Assembly: GCA_014904985.1 (NCBI GenBank)
Contig: MU129310.1
Coordinates: forward strand, 1-30,548
DNA: 30,548 nt
Direction of reading: 5' to 3'
Source of the DNA: Hydnum rufescens UP504
Lineage: Eukaryota; Basidiomycota; Agaricomycetes; Cantharellales; Hydnaceae
Shown here: positions 30,391-30,548 of the stretch, one piece after another
Position numbering within the stretch: the stretch's first letter is position 1
How the letters are laid out: the number at the start of each line of letters is the position of its first letter
Position numbers and translations under genes: made by a program
Notes under the pieces: model-generated
The model's database searches: none
Seen by the model: the letters and a program-made list of their open reading frames with translations, nothing else
What the model was told of the DNA's origin: nothing

Positions 30391-30548
30391 AGGCTGGTCA
30401 GTCACATAGGGGACCTAATTTAGGTACCACTTTCAGGGCAGAAAATGGTACCTAATAGGTCCCCCAGACCTTATGGCCGAAATCAGGCTATTCCAATTCA
30501 GTTTTTGGGCCATCTATCGGCCAATCCATGGCTGTGCCAGATTATATA
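30391..30548. mobile_element. Unrelated DNA with a terminal hairpin, cutting the gypsy integrase
   Basis: Integrase similarity ends at YNRAT (about 30390). A strong hairpin follows: GGGGACCTA...TAGGTACC (30409-30428) pairs with GGTACCTAATAGGTCCCC (30447-30464) around a short loop. This looks like the subterminal part of a DNA transposon or MITE whose remainder lies beyond the window end. Confidence 0.45.

Overview
The window looks like a TE-rich stretch of a filamentous basidiomycete genome, most likely Agaricomycetes. The evidence is short GT-AG introns of 44-99 nt in every cellular gene, a KDZ (Kyakuja-Dileera-Zisupton) transposase, an Hsp70-like ATPase gene of a kind expanded in mushrooms, and a Ty3/Gypsy element with the usual Agaricomycete RT/RNase H layout. 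There is no rRNA, intact tRNA gene or CRISPR array, and nothing bacterial. More than half of the window is transposable-element sequence. A 25-N assembly gap lies at 14837-14861.

Left block (1-8880): the C-terminal part of a broken KDZ transposase (+), then a Ty1/Copia element on the minus strand from about 8880 down to 2735. The copia is split by three insertions: two related 1.3-1.6 kb inserts with 5-bp target duplications (3218-4775 in integrase, 6843-8128 in gag) and an 854-bp inverted-repeat element (5267-6120 in protease). That inverted-repeat element carries tRNA-like Pol III boxes and an almost G-free microsatellite.

Cellular block (9200-20850): an 18-exon Hsp70-like gene (+), an unrecognised convergent minus-strand gene, an unrecognised plus-strand region around the gap, a LINE 3' fragment, a Crinkler-like minus ORF, a minus-strand alpha/beta-hydrolase gene whose predicted protein ends in SKL, and an intact 5-exon enoyl-CoA hydratase/isomerase gene (minus) ending in ARL. 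The last two look like neighbouring peroxisomal lipid-metabolism genes. The Hsp70-like and hydrolase genes each carry two apparent frameshifts and a substitution in a key residue, so they may be pseudogenes; the enoyl-CoA gene is open throughout.

Array (21120-22780): on the minus strand, five about-295-bp units follow one another. Each has an exon-like segment ending in a hairpin beside a 5' splice site, then a 100-119 nt intron with its own hairpin and a TACTAAY branch point. Stem sequences differ between units but pairing is kept. The array has its own TATA box and no continuous reading frame, so it may be a spliced structured RNA locus. It is the best candidate here for something undescribed.

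Right block (23190-30548): a foldback element, then a Ty3/Gypsy element with gag, protease, RT, RNase H and integrase, cut off near 30390 by unrelated hairpin-bearing DNA. From about 25.3 kb the pol frame runs 5 kb without an indel, yet contains seven stops, all TGA and mostly where the family has arginine. The copia and KDZ copies show the same bias. This is the pattern expected from CpG deamination (CGA to TGA).
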